A stretch of DNA of 64,000 bases from JBDTSW01 sp963807385 (GCA_963807385.1 CAWEBQ010000002.1:1116001-1180000); one strand, 5' to 3'. Shown: positions 8,723 to 17,788, numbered from the stretch's first letter. The notes: a model not told the origin generated them from the sequence alone. Program-made: numbers and translations.

Positions 8723-9912
8723 CTACGTACCTCGCCGGAGCCGACGGCCTCGTCTGCCGGTGTCGAAGCGGATCCGCCCCGCGCGCCGGGTCCTGGCAGC
8801 GGTCGTCCGGCTCATGCCCATCAGCGTCCGCAGGGCGCCTTTGCCCTCCCAGCGGCGGACCGGAAACGGAACCTCGCCGACCACCGGGGTGATCAGCACG
8901 TCGAATCTGTCGAAGAACTCGTTGATGCGCCGCGCGTCCTTCTCGGCAGCCTCGGCGGCGGAACGGACCATGCGCTCGGGATACAGCGAGCCAAGCCGTC
9001 CGAACCCGCGCGTTCGCGACTCCAGCCGCTCGGGGTGCGGAACGGCCTCGACGTCGTCGTGAATGCCGCCGAGGTAGCGGGTGGCGATGTGGTTTCCCGC
9101 CATCCCGTAGGCCGGATCGGCCTCCCGGACCTCGTGCCCCAGGGAGCGCAGGAGCTCGCCCGCGTCGGCGACACCACTCTTCACCTCGTCGGTCACGACC
9201 GGGGGCGCGGCGGCGCGGACTGGCTTGGTCGACAATGCGACGCGAAGCTTGTCGGGAGGAGTGGCCGCCGCCTCCGCGTAGGGACGCCCAGGCGGCGGTG
9301 CCACACCGGGCTCGCCGCCCGCGGCCATCGTCGCGTCGAGCCAGATCGCGGTGTCGAGCACGGTGTGGGTTACACAGCCGGTGACGGACATCCCGCGCCA
9401 GTGATCGGCCGGGCGCATGGCGATGCGCCCGCGCTGCGGCTTCAGGCCGAAGAGGTTGCAGAAGGCCGCCGGGTTGCGGATCGAGCCCGCGCCGTCCGAG
9501 GCTGAGGCGGCGGCGCAGAGGCCGGCGGCGAGCGCCGCCCCACTGCCTCCGCTGGATCCGCTCGACGTCCGCTCGGTGTCCCAGGGGTTGCGGGTGATGC
9601 CGTTGGTCTTCGACTCGGTGAACCCGCAGATCGCCGGCTCGGGCAGGTTGGTCTTGCCCAGGAAGACCGCGCCGGCATGGCGCAGGCGGGCGACCATCGG
9701 CGAGTCCGAGCTCGCAATTTCGCCCGGATGACCGAGGTCGCGGTCGGCGTCCCAGCCCTCAAGATCCTCCTCGGTGTAGAGGGGCTCGACCGGCTGGCCG
9801 GAGATCGTCTCGAAGGGCGCATCGCGCTCGGGCTTGGCGGAGTACGCCTCCTCCCGCCACTGGTGCGCGCGCCGACGCGCGTCGGGCTCGATGGCTATGG
9901 CCGGGATTCTAA
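8723..9912 (-). pseudogene. Chimeric pseudogene: mcm 5' end fused in frame to an internal amidase fragment
   Basis: Bases 9726-9912 duplicate the first ~62 codons of the methylmalonyl-CoA mutase gene plus its -10 (about four differences in 187 bp). At 9714-9725 the sequence switches to the amidase at 13686-15099, and the reading frame continues unbroken to a stop at 8723. Amidase similarity ends near 8811. The mcm ATG has become ATA (9898-9896), and the fused frame lacks the amidase catalytic lysine segment and C-terminus. It is therefore almost certainly non-functional. The internal ATG at 9697 would give only an amidase fragment of 324 residues. Confidence 0.85.
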
Positions 9913-9958
9913 GGCCGCCGCTGGCCGGTGCCCAGGCCTGCCGCCGGAGGCTGCGGCC

Positions 9959-11164
9959 CTAGTTCGGGCTCCGCGGGATCGTGACGGTCGCCGCGGGGCC
10001 CTTGCCCGCGATGGCGATCGCCCTCACCTTGCACTCGTAGCGCTTCCCGGGCTTCAGCGGCCTGACCGTGATCGGCGAGGACTCTGCAAGCCCCCTCGCC
10101 TCCTCGGCGCGGGGCCCCTCGCAGTCGGCGCGGTAGCGCTGAATCTCAGAGCCACGCGCCTCGGACTCCGTGAAGTCAAGTGTGCCCTTCTTCTCCGTAA
10201 GGCGAGCGGCGGTGACGTCGCCCGGGCGGGTGGGGCGAATGTCCCCCGTCGCGATCTTCACCCGGCGCTGGGAGAAGGTGAGGCCCGAGACGTCGACGAG
10301 CATGGCCTGCGCGCCTGGCTCCTGGGTGACAGACGCGGTGCCGGTGCCGGAGCCGACGCTGGCGGTAAGACCATCCGTGCTGAGGGAGGTCGGGTCGTCG
10401 ATGTCGAACACCTCGTCGAGGAACGTGTTCGGCAGGCGCACCTTCGCGTAGCCCTGAAACACCGTCACCCCGTCCACCCGGAAATGGGAGTTCGCCATCT
10501 GCAGGGAGACCAGGTTCCCGTCCGAGTTCGGGTCGGGGAGGATGTCGGGCGGGCTCGAGATCGCCGAGACGTTCGTGAAGTAGTTGATCCCGTACATCGA
10601 CTGGCGCTGCGAGACGTCGATCCACTCGCCGTAGTCGGTGACGCTCCCGTCCAGGTAGCCGATCCGCTCGTCGCTCGCCGGCTCGTCGCAGGTCCACGGA
10701 AGCACGGACTGGTCGCACTCCTGCGTGGTGATCACCGGGGTGCCGGTGAACGCTGCGTGGTACGTGCTGTCGCCGTCGTCGGTTCGCGTGAAGAGCGTGG
10801 TCGGGCTCCCGCTCGCGCGACCGGTGGCGACGCGCGGGACGATGGCGCCCGTGTCGAAGTTGATGACCCAGACGTCGTCGAGCGACGCGGCGCCGAGCTC
10901 GAGGAAGTCATCGTTCACCCTGCTCTCGACGCCGAACGTGAACCGGTCGCTCTCGACGTCGGAGTGGTCGCTGACGTCGATCGCCCAGGTGAGATCGGAG
11001 GCGGTGACGGGCGCGCCGTTGAGGGTCGCCGACTCCACGCATGGCGGTGCGGTGGGGGCAGCGCACCAGCGTTCCTCCGCCGACGCAGCCTGCGGCGTTG
11101 CGCCCGCGACCGCGGCCGCAACGCCCATGCCCATGCCCAGAAGTACTCCCCGCTGACGCTTCAT
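9959..11164 (-). CDS. Secreted protein with a C-terminal fibronectin-III-like module
   Basis: 401 residues. The signal peptide spans residues 1-29 (basic MKRQRG, Ala/Gly-rich core, cleavage after ASA). A large beta-rich region follows with paired cysteines (WCAAP..PPC, ECDQ..WTC). The last 80 residues resemble a fibronectin type III domain ending in YECKV and AGKGPAA. A GAGGGGGG SD precedes ATG 11164. A scrap of this C-terminus is repeated at 8586-8720. It is probably an extracellular or surface protein of unknown role. Confidence 0.78.
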   Translation of the reverse strand: MKRQRGVLLGMGMGVAAAVAGATPQAASAEERWCAAPTAPPCVESATLNGAPVTASDLTWAIDVSDHSDVESDRFTFGVESRVNDDFLELGAASLDDVWVINFDTGAIVPRVATGRASGSPTTLFTRTDDGDSTYHAAFTGTPVITTQECDQSVLPWTCDEPASDERIGYLDGSVTDYGEWIDVSQRQSMYGINYFTNVSAISSPPDILPDPNSDGNLVSLQMANSHFRVDGVTVFQGYAKVRLPNTFLDEVFDIDDPTSLSTDGLTASVGSGTGTASVTQEPGAQAMLVDVSGLTFSQRRVKIATGDIRPTRPGDVTAARLTEKKGTLDFTESEARGSEIQRYRADCEGPRAEEARGLAESSPITVRPLKPGKRYECKVRAIAIAGKGPAATVTIPRSPN

Positions 11165-11258
11165 CCAATTACCCCCCTCGAATCCTGCTCGCCGTGGGCG
11201 ACCCTAGCACCTCGCGGCGCCGTAACGGCGCAGTTCGTCACGCAAAGACGCTGGCTGG

Positions 11259-11287
11259 TTGACGGGGAGCGACGCGTCCGGTAGGGT
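11259..11287 (+). promoter_or_regulatory. Sigma-A type promoter for the paralogue B-C pair
   Basis: TTGACG (11259-11264) and TAGGGT (11282-11287) are separated by exactly 17 nt. They sit 30 bp before the TTG start at 11317 and are correctly oriented for the two tandem paralogues. Confidence 0.7.
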
Positions 11288-11316
11288 GGCGCGCCGATGG
11301 GACGGGGGGACTGATC

Positions 11317-12489
11317 TTGGGGCTTCTCGGCGACGCGCTCGGGGCGCGAGGAAAGCCGCCCGACCTGCGGGCATATGCCGCCGAGCGCGGCTTGGAGTGG
11401 ATGGACACCACTCCCCCGAAGGGCATCTACTACGCCCACCCGTTCGACGAGCCCTCCAACCTCGCCTATGGAGCGCTCCCGGGCGGCGAGGTCGGCACGC
11501 TGTGCCACATCAAGGCGGCCACGCGCCCGGGCCACCAGGAGACCGGGTATGCACCGAACACCTACGTCGCGACCCGCGTGCCGGAGGCCGTCGCGGCCCT
11601 TCAGAGGATGCGTGTGGCCCGGGTGAGCGAGCTCCGCCTGCGCTACCTCCATTACGAGCCCGACCGCTTCAACGTCGCGGCGGACATGGGCGCGCTCGGG
11701 TTCACAGGCGGGGAGGGCTGGAGCATGACCCTGGCGCCGGGCGCGGACCAGGCCTTGGCGCGCGACCTCCTCTCCGGCGAGTTCGGCAACCGCCTCGCCG
11801 CGGTAAGCGGAGACTTCGCGCTCGAGTTCGACTATGGCTCGCTGGTCCTGATCCATGGCGAGAGCTACGCGGAGGGTGCGGAGCTGGATGGCCTGTGCGA
11901 GTGCCTTGGGGGGCTGGCTCAGGCGCTCCGCGAGACGGCACTGGCCGCAGCCGAGCCCCAGTCGTTCGACGCGGCACTCCCCCGCCCGTCCTGGGAGGAC
12001 ACGCCCGCGCCCGGGCCCCAGAAGAAGAAGTTCCTCGGGATCAGCTTCGAGGTGGAGCGCGACGCCGACCTCGGAAGCGACTCCGTGGGCGGCCTCGGAG
12101 AGACTCTTCGTGAGCCCTTCCGGGCGAACGCCTTCGGCGTCGCGGCGGCGGTCGGCGGCGAGCTCGAGGACCCGCTCGCCTACCACCGCGCGTTCCCGAG
12201 TATCCCCGTACCCGGTCAGGCCTACGCGGTGGTCCGCACGGCCGCCGAGAACGGGACCGAGCGGGTTGCGCTCCACACCGAAGGCCGAGGCGGTGGCGCC
12301 GTCGGGGTGATCCGTCCCGTGAAGAACGGCGTGGAGGACCGCCCGATGCCCATCACCTGGGACCTCAACGCGGTGAGCGTCGCGGTCCGCGGTGGCCTGA
12401 TGGCAACCTGGGTCCACCGCGAGCGCGAGGTCAGCGCGGACGACATCGCCCTGGTGCGCGCGCAGGCGAGCGAACTACGTACCGGGTAA
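11317..12489 (+). CDS. Paralogous protein of unknown function, copy B
   Basis: 390 residues of the same family as 5624-6865. It has the PDLRAYAAERGL segment, LPGGEVGTLCH, RVPEAVA, PQSFDAALPRPSW at mid-protein, GGLGETLREP and AYHRAFPSIPVPGQAYAV. No signal peptide or transmembrane helix is seen. The start is TTG 11317, with GGGGGGA upstream. The stop TAA is followed only 5 nt later by the GTG of copy C, so B and C form an operon under the promoter at 11259-11287. The function is unknown. Confidence 0.8.
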   Translation: MGLLGDALGARGKPPDLRAYAAERGLEWMDTTPPKGIYYAHPFDEPSNLAYGALPGGEVGTLCHIKAATRPGHQETGYAPNTYVATRVPEAVAALQRMRVARVSELRLRYLHYEPDRFNVAADMGALGFTGGEGWSMTLAPGADQALARDLLSGEFGNRLAAVSGDFALEFDYGSLVLIHGESYAEGAELDGLCECLGGLAQALRETALAAAEPQSFDAALPRPSWEDTPAPGPQKKKFLGISFEVERDADLGSDSVGGLGETLREPFRANAFGVAAAVGGELEDPLAYHRAFPSIPVPGQAYAVVRTAAENGTERVALHTEGRGGGAVGVIRPVKNGVEDRPMPITWDLNAVSVAVRGGLMATWVHREREVSADDIALVRAQASELRTG

Positions 12490-12494
12490 TTAGC

Positions 12495-13682
12495 GTGGGC
12501 CTGCGCGACAGCATCTCGTCCTTCTTCACCAATCGGGGTCCGGATCTCGCGGGGTGGGCGCAGGAGCGGGACCTGAACATGCTCCCCGACAACGCCGCCC
12601 TCCTCGGGATCGCGCTCCAGAGCCGCGGCGACCTCGGGTCGAACATCTGCGTTGGCAAGCTGGACGGCCAGGAGATGGGCGTGGTACTCCACGAATTCGT
12701 CGACTCGTCCGGCAGCGGGGACAGCACGTCACCGGAGGAGCAGCACACGCGCCTGGCGGTGAAGGTGCCGGAGGCGCTCGCCCCGGTGCAGGCTCTCATC
12801 ATCACCAACGGTCCGCAGCCGTACATCATCGCCCCGGGTTTCGAGGCGACGCCGGAGTTCCAGGCCCTCGACGCCGGGGAGCTGGGGCTCGGCGCCCAAA
12901 GCACCGCGGGTGCGGTCGCCGGGCTCGTCGGCCTCGCGCCGCGCTGGCAGGTCATCACGCGGGCCGGCATCGACGTGGGGCCCATCGCCGGCCTGATCCA
13001 GGGTGCGCTCGGCGAAGCGCTCAAGGCCTACGCCGGGGACTGTGGCTTCGACTACCGCTACGGCACCCTCACGTTCGTGCACGCGAATAAGTTCCTCGCC
13101 CCCGGGCCTGAGCTGGACGCCGCGGTGGACCTGCTGTGCCTTGCAGCCCGCGAACTGCGCGCCGCGGCGCTGGCGAGCCTCCGGCCGCAGGCCTTCGATA
13201 TCGCCCTCCCCGAGCCGGAATGGCCCTCGGCCCCACCCCCTGAAGCGTCGTGGGATAGGACGTGGCGTCCGTTGGAGGTCCTCCAGCCGAAAAGCCCGGG
13301 CGGCTCGATGAAGGACCAGCTCGATCCGTTCGCCAACGGGGCACCCTACGAGGACGCGCTCGCCTACCACGCAGCCTTCCCGTCGAACCCGGCGCCCGGA
13401 GCGGCCTTGGCGGTATGGCGCAGGGACGGCGACGGCCCGAGGCGGCGCCTCGCGATCCACACGGAGGGAAGCCCCACCCCCGTCTGCGTGGTCCTGGTGG
13501 CCGTGAACGACTCCGCCGCGGATCGTCCCGCGCCCATCACGGATCAGATCGGCAGCCTGGGCGTCGGCGTCACAAACGGGCTGATGGCGGCCTGGATCTA
13601 TTGCAAGCAGGGCGAGTTCGGCGTGCTCGACACGGTCGAGGCCAAGGCGATCGAGGTCGCCGAGCAGCAGGGGTGGCTCTAG
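12495..13682 (+). CDS. Paralogous protein of unknown function, copy C
   Basis: 395 residues and the most divergent of the three paralogues. It keeps the DLAGWAQERDL and GIALQSRGDLGSNIC segments, KVPEALA, PQAFDIALPEPEW, AYHAAFPSNPAPGAALAV and GLMAAWIY. It has the family MGL-type N-terminus (GTG start). It is translated 5 nt after copy B and is convergent with the amidase, whose stop lies 4 nt beyond its own. A fragment related to this copy survives at 8451-8560. The function is unknown. Confidence 0.8.
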   Translation: MGLRDSISSFFTNRGPDLAGWAQERDLNMLPDNAALLGIALQSRGDLGSNICVGKLDGQEMGVVLHEFVDSSGSGDSTSPEEQHTRLAVKVPEALAPVQALIITNGPQPYIIAPGFEATPEFQALDAGELGLGAQSTAGAVAGLVGLAPRWQVITRAGIDVGPIAGLIQGALGEALKAYAGDCGFDYRYGTLTFVHANKFLAPGPELDAAVDLLCLAARELRAAALASLRPQAFDIALPEPEWPSAPPPEASWDRTWRPLEVLQPKSPGGSMKDQLDPFANGAPYEDALAYHAAFPSNPAPGAALAVWRRDGDGPRRRLAIHTEGSPTPVCVVLVAVNDSAADRPAPITDQIGSLGVGVTNGLMAAWIYCKQGEFGVLDTVEAKAIEVAEQQGWL

Positions 13683-13685
13683 GGC

Positions 13686-15099
13686 CTAGGAGACGGGCGG
13701 GCGGCGAGTGGCCCAGGGCCGCTCGGCCTCGATCTGGGCGGCCACCTGGATCAGGACGTCCTCGCGGCCGGGCGGCGCGACGAGCTGAACCGAGCGCGGC
13801 AGGCCCTCGTCCGTGAAGCCTATGGGGACCGCCGCCGCGGGCTGGCCGGTGTGGTTCCAGATTCCGGCGAAGCAGAAGGGGCGGCTCATGCCCAGCAGGG
13901 TGCGCAGCGCGCCCTTGCCCTCCCAGCGGCGGACCGGAAACGGAACCTCGCCGACCACCGGGGTGATCAGCACGTCGAATCTGTCGAAGAACTCGTTGAT
14001 GCGCGCGCGCGTCCTTCTCGGCGGCCTCGACCGCGGAGCGGATCGCGCGCTCGGGGTAGAGGGAGCCCAGCCGGCCGAACCCGCGCGTTCGCGACTCCAG
14101 CCGCTCGGGGTGCGGAACGGCCTCGACGTCGTCGTGAATGCCGCCGAGGTAGCGGGTGGCGATGTGGTTTCCCGCCATCCCGTAGGCCGGATCGGCCTCC
14201 CGGACCTCGTGCCCCAGGGAGCGCAGGAGCTCGCCCGCGTCGGCGACACCCCTCTTCACCTCGTCGGTCACGACCGGGGGCGCGACGGCGCGCACGGGCT
14301 TGGTGGACAGCGCCACCCGCAGCCCCTCGGGCCGGGTGAGGGCCTCCTCCGCGTACGGGCGATCCGGCGGCGGCGGGGCTCCGGGCGCCCCGCCGGCGGC
14401 CATCGTGGCATCGAGCCAGATCGCGGTGTCGAGGACCGTCTGCGTGACGCAGCCGGTGACGGACATCCCGCGCCAGTGCTCGTGGGCGCCCATCGGGATG
14501 CGGCCGCGCTGAGGCTTCAGGCCAAACAGGTTGCAGAAGGCGGCTGGGTTGCGAATCGATCCCGCGCCGTCCGAGGCTGAGGCGGCGGCGCAGAGGCCGG
14601 CGGCGAGCGCCGCCCCACTGCCTCCGCTGGATCCGCTCGACGTCCGCTCGGTGTCCCAGGGGTTGCGGGTGATGCCGTTGGTCTTCGACTCGGTGAACCC
14701 GCAGATCGCCAGCTCGGGCAGGTTGGTCTTGCCCAGGAAGACCGCGCCGGCATGGCGCAGGCTGGCGACCATCGGTGAGTCCGAGCTCGCCGTTCCGTCA
14801 AAAGCGTCGGTCCCGAGGCGGGTTGGCTCGCCCTCGATGTCCTCGACGTCCTTGACCGCGAGCGGCACCCCGAGGAACGGCGCCTCCTCCCCGGCACCCA
14901 GCCGACGGTCGGCATCGTCGGCCTGCGCGAGCGCCTTCTCGCCGCTCACGTAGAGGAAGGCGTTCAGCTTGGGGTCGAGGCGCTCGATCCGGGCGAGGTA
15001 GAGCTCAGTCAACTCCCGTGAGGAGATCTCCCGGGCTCGCAGGAGCTCGGCGAGGCGGGCGCTACCGGCGAATGCGAGCTGCTCGTCCACGGCGTACAC
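13686..15099 (-). CDS. Amidase (amidase-signature family), broken by a single-base insertion
   Basis: Amide hydrolase of the GatA/AmiE-like Ser-Ser-Lys family. The catalytic lysine lies in GVPLAVKDVEDIEG, and the serines lie in SSGSSGGSGAALAAG. Near 14005-14012 the run GCGCGCGCGCG has one extra base relative to the duplicate at 8920-8935 (GCGCCGCGCG). This shifts the frame after KDAR. The downstream frame (to 13686) supplies RINEFFDRF...AERPWATRRPP. Correcting one base gives a 470-residue protein of normal length. The likely start is GTG 15099 (or 15090), overlapping the HAD gene's end by 38 bp. It could be a real mutation or an assembly error. Confidence 0.8.
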
Positions 15100-15868
15100 G
15101 GACCCTATTCGAGGACGTCCGGCGCGAGGCGAGCACGCTGCCGATGCCGCCAACCGCGAGCGCGGTGACCGCGGCGCCCGCGACGATGAGCCTGCGGCCG
15201 AGCTTCTCGAAGCGCATCACCCGCCAGCCCTCGCCGCGAGCCGCGCCGAGGAGCTCCTCGTCGGGGTTGACGACCACGGCGTTCCCCACCGCGCGGAGCA
15301 TCGGCAGGTCCGAGGCCGAATCCGAGTAGGCGAACGACTCGGCCAGGTCGAGGTCGTGCTCCGACGCGTAGCGCCTGATCGCCTCGACCTTTCCCTCGCC
15401 GTACATGAACGGGCCGTCGAGCTCGCCGGTGAACAGGCCCTCCCTATCCACCTCGTAGCGGGTTCCTATCCCGCCCTCCATCCCCAGGACCTGGGCCAGC
15501 ATCTCGACCAGCTCGATGCCGGCGGCGGAGACGATGAACGTCGCCCGGCCCGCGTCCTGGTGGGCGTGGACCTCGTCGAGCATCTCCGGGTAGATCCGAG
15601 GGAGGACACCCGCGAGGACGAGGGGGCCGAGGCGCTCGAGCTCGCGCGCCGGGGTGCCACGGAGCAGGTCCTGAACCTCCTCCATGACCCGGGTGGCAGC
15701 CTCGTCGTTCTGGCCGCGAAGGCGGTAGCGGAGGTGGTCCACCGCCCACCGGGCCATCATCCGGCGCGTGATGCCGCCGGCGTCGTAGGAGATGCGCGCC
15801 CAGACCATCCCCGACGACCCCGCCATGAGGGTCTTGTCGAGGTCGAAGAAGGCGGCCGCACGGCTCAT
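15062..15868 (-). CDS. HAD-superfamily hydrolase, subfamily IB (SerB/CicA-like)
   Basis: 268 residues. It begins MSRAAAFFDLDKT with the two motif-I aspartates (D9, D11). Motif II is the VSAAG serine, and the late YSDSASDLPML segment is motif III/IV. A hydrophobic segment (RRLIVAGAAVTALAVGGIGSV) near residues 225-245 followed by an arginine-rich tail suggests membrane association, as in HAD-IB lipid phosphatases. Its ATG overlaps the TGA of the PIN toxin gene (ATGA). The substrate is unknown; phosphoserine or a phospholipid is possible. Confidence 0.82.
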   Translation of the reverse strand: MSRAAAFFDLDKTLMAGSSGMVWARISYDAGGITRRMMARWAVDHLRYRLRGQNDEAATRVMEEVQDLLRGTPARELERLGPLVLAGVLPRIYPEMLDEVHAHQDAGRATFIVSAAGIELVEMLAQVLGMEGGIGTRYEVDREGLFTGELDGPFMYGEGKVEAIRRYASEHDLDLAESFAYSDSASDLPMLRAVGNAVVVNPDEELLGAARGEGWRVMRFEKLGRRLIVAGAAVTALAVGGIGSVLASRRTSSNRVRVRRGRAARIRR

Positions 15869-16287
15869 CCGAGGCTGCCCCTCGGGGCGACCCAGCGTGC
15901 CGGCTGTCCGGTGATCTCGGCGATGGCGTCGTAGTCGCTGTCGTAGTGGAGGAGGGTGACGCCGGCGGACTCGGCGGCCGCGGCGATGAGGAGGTCGGGG
16001 TGGCCCACGGTGCGCTGGAAACCGGGCGAGACGGCGGCGAGCCGGCGGTACACGCCGCGGGCGCGCGCCCACTCGATCGGGCCGATGTGGCAATCGGGAA
16101 GCCCACCGAAGCGATCGTCGAGCATGTCGAACTCAGCCTGGTCCCGAGCACCGTGCAAGAGCTCCAGCTTCACCATCTCGCAGGTCGCGATCCGGCCCGC
16201 CCCGACCTCGCTGTCGAACCACTCGCGCAAGGCGCCCAGGCTGCGGCGTCGCGTCCACGCCCAAACGCTCGTATCGGCCAGCTCCAT
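15865..16287 (-). CDS. vapC: PIN-domain ribonuclease toxin (VapC family)
   Basis: 140 residues with PIN-domain acidic residues: D5 in ELADTSVW, a mid-protein glutamate in CEMVKLELLHGA, and the late pair GHPDLLIAAAA and HYDSDYDAI. It is the toxin partner of the RHH antitoxin directly upstream (overlap TGATG at 16285-16289). VapC enzymes cleave RNA in a Mg-dependent manner. Its own stop overlaps the HAD gene start, so the HAD gene is cotranscribed with the toxin-antitoxin pair. Confidence 0.9.
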   Translation of the reverse strand: MELADTSVWAWTRRRSLGALREWFDSEVGAGRIATCEMVKLELLHGARDQAEFDMLDDRFGGLPDCHIGPIEWARARGVYRRLAAVSPGFQRTVGHPDLLIAAAAESAGVTLLHYDSDYDAIAEITGQPARWVAPRGSLG

Positions 16288-16505
16288 CAGTCGAACGTGC
16301 GGGGCCGGCGCATCTCCTCGATGGACTCGGGTGTGAGGCCCGGAAAGTCGTGCCGGGCGAGCGCGCGGCGCTTGGCGAGGTTGACCGCCTCGCGCAGCGC
16401 GGCGTGCACGGTGTCGGTGGTCCGCTCGGTGCCCAGTTCCTTCTTGGCCTCGGCGACCAGATCCATGTCGAGGTTGAGGCTTGTGCGCTTCACGGCCATA
16501 GGCAT
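16287..16505 (-). CDS. vapB: VapB-type antitoxin
   Basis: 72 residues. The N-terminal ribbon (KRTSLNLDMDLVAEAKKELG) and two helices are typical of the VapB/DUF2191 ribbon-helix-helix antitoxins. The C-terminal tail (PGLTPESIEEMRRPRTFD) would wrap the toxin. Two in-frame ATGs (16505 and 16499) are possible. The start region lies inside a set of GTATGCC repeats (16501-16553) that are probably its own operator. Confidence 0.88.
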   Translation of the reverse strand: MPMAVKRTSLNLDMDLVAEAKKELGTERTTDTVHAALREAVNLAKRRALARHDFPGLTPESIEEMRRPRTFD

Positions 16506-16553
16506 ACAGGCTAGCGTGTGCCGTATGCCTCACATGAGTGCCGAGAGGCATAC
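16501..16553. promoter_or_regulatory. Probable vapB autoregulatory operator (three GTATGCC half-sites)
   Basis: GGCATAC occurs at 16501-16507 and 16547-16553, and its complement GTATGCC at 16523-16529. The latter two extend to GTATGCCTC/GAGGCATAC, a 9-bp perfect inverted repeat. Spacing is 22-24 nt, about two helical turns, as expected for oligomeric RHH antitoxin binding. The first half-site overlaps the vapB start codon. Confidence 0.6.
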
Positions 16554-16569
16554 GCAGGCGTGCCACGCG

Positions 16570-16604
16570 ACCCAAACGGCTCCGCGGAGCCGCGGATCTT
16601 GGGT
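16570..16604 (-). terminator. Hairpin at the end of the thiolase gene
   Basis: A perfect inner palindrome GGCTCCGCGGAGCC (16578-16591) sits inside an outer pair ACCCAA/TTGGGT (16570-16575, 16599-16604). The outer arm touches the thiolase stop codon. There is no T-tract. It separates the thiolase from the vapBC operon on the same strand. Confidence 0.5.
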
Positions 16605-17788
16605 TAGCCGCCGTTGACTTCGAGGACGATCGCGTCGCCCTGTCCGCCGCCCGAGCAGATCGCGGCCACACCCAGGCCGCCGCCGCGGCGACGGAGCTCG
16701 TGGACGAGCGCGCCGGTGATCCGTGCGCCGGAGGCGCCGATCGGATGCCCCAGAGCGATCGCGCCGCCGTTGACGTTCACGTTCGCGTCGTCAACCCCCA
16801 GCATCCGCACCGAGTTGATCGCCACGGAGGCGAAGGCCTCGTTGATCTCCCACAGGTCCACGTCCTCGGGCGACTTGCCGATCCTCTCGAGGGCGGCGAT
16901 CGCCGCCTTGGCGGGGGTGCGGGCGAGGTAGGGGAAATCGTCTGCGACGGTGCCGTAGGAGACGACCTTCGCGAGCGGCTCCCGCCCCTTGCTCCGCGCC
17001 CACTCCTCCGAGGCCACGATCACGGCGGCGGCGCCGTCGTTTACGCCAGGGGCGTTGCCCGCGGTGTGGGTGGCGTCGTCGCCGCCGATCGCCTTGAGCT
17101 TCGCCAGCGTCTCGACCGTCGAGTCCGGACGAATCGCCTCATCGGCCTCGACCACGCTCTCGGCCTTGCGGCCCTTCACCGTGACCGAGGCGATCTCCTC
17201 GGCCAGACGGCCCTCGTCGGTGGCCCTCGCAGCGAGCTCGTGCGAGCGGGCGGCCCAGCGGTCCATGTCGGCACGGGTGATCTCGAGCTCGTTCGAGACC
17301 TCGCTCGCCTCGTTGATCATCTGCTTGTCGGTGAAGGGGTTGGTGAGGCCGTCGTGGGTCATCGCGTCGATCGCCTTCGCATCGCCCATCCGGAAGCCGA
17401 AGCGGGCCTGCGGGAGCAGGTACGGCGCGCCGCTCATCGACTCCATCCCTCCCGTGGCGGCGACCTCCAGGTCGCCGGCGCGGATCGCCTGGTCGGCGAG
17501 CCCGATCGTGCGCATGCCGGAGGCGCAGACCTTGTTGACCGTCTCGGAGGGGACCTCCTTGGGGATCCCGCCCTCGATCTGGGCCTGGCGCGATGGGATC
17601 TGCCCCTGCCCGGCCTGCAGGACCTGTCCGAAGATGACCTGCTGGACCTCGTCGGGAGCGACCTCGGAGCGCTCCAGCGCAGCGGCGAGGACGTGTCCTC
17701 CGAGCTCGGTGGCGCTCTTCGAGGCGAGCGCGCCGCCCATCTTCCCGAAGGGGGTCCGGGCGGTTCCGAGGATCACGGTCTGGGTCAT
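16604..17788 (-). CDS. Acetyl-CoA acyltransferase (thiolase)
   Basis: 394 residues, standard thiolase length. The acylated cysteine is C88 in NKVCASGMR, the histidine is H348 in LGHPIGASGAR, and the second cysteine is C378 in CSGGGQGDA. It performs the last step of beta-oxidation, or acetoacetyl-CoA formation in the reverse direction. A strong SD (AGAAGGAG) precedes ATG 17788. It is divergent from pepA with a 60-bp gap. The substrate length cannot be told from sequence alone. Confidence 0.94.
   Translation of the reverse strand: MTQTVILGTARTPFGKMGGALASKSATELGGHVLAAALERSEVAPDEVQQVIFGQVLQAGQGQIPSRQAQIEGGIPKEVPSETVNKVCASGMRTIGLADQAIRAGDLEVAATGGMESMSGAPYLLPQARFGFRMGDAKAIDAMTHDGLTNPFTDKQMINEASEVSNELEITRADMDRWAARSHELAARATDEGRLAEEIASVTVKGRKAESVVEADEAIRPDSTVETLAKLKAIGGDDATHTAGNAPGVNDGAAAVIVASEEWARSKGREPLAKVVSYGTVADDFPYLARTPAKAAIAALERIGKSPEDVDLWEINEAFASVAINSVRMLGVDDANVNVNGGAIALGHPIGASGARITGALVHELRRRGGGLGVAAICSGGGQGDAIVLEVNGG

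Noticed and set aside
8244..9062. 272-codon plus-strand frame
   Set aside because: Only a 35-codon stretch has any relative (the paralogue scrap). The rest is antisense to amidase sequence or junk.
11161..12417. 418-codon frame on the minus strand
   Set aside because: It is the reverse shadow of paralogue B, which has a promoter, start context and family homologues.
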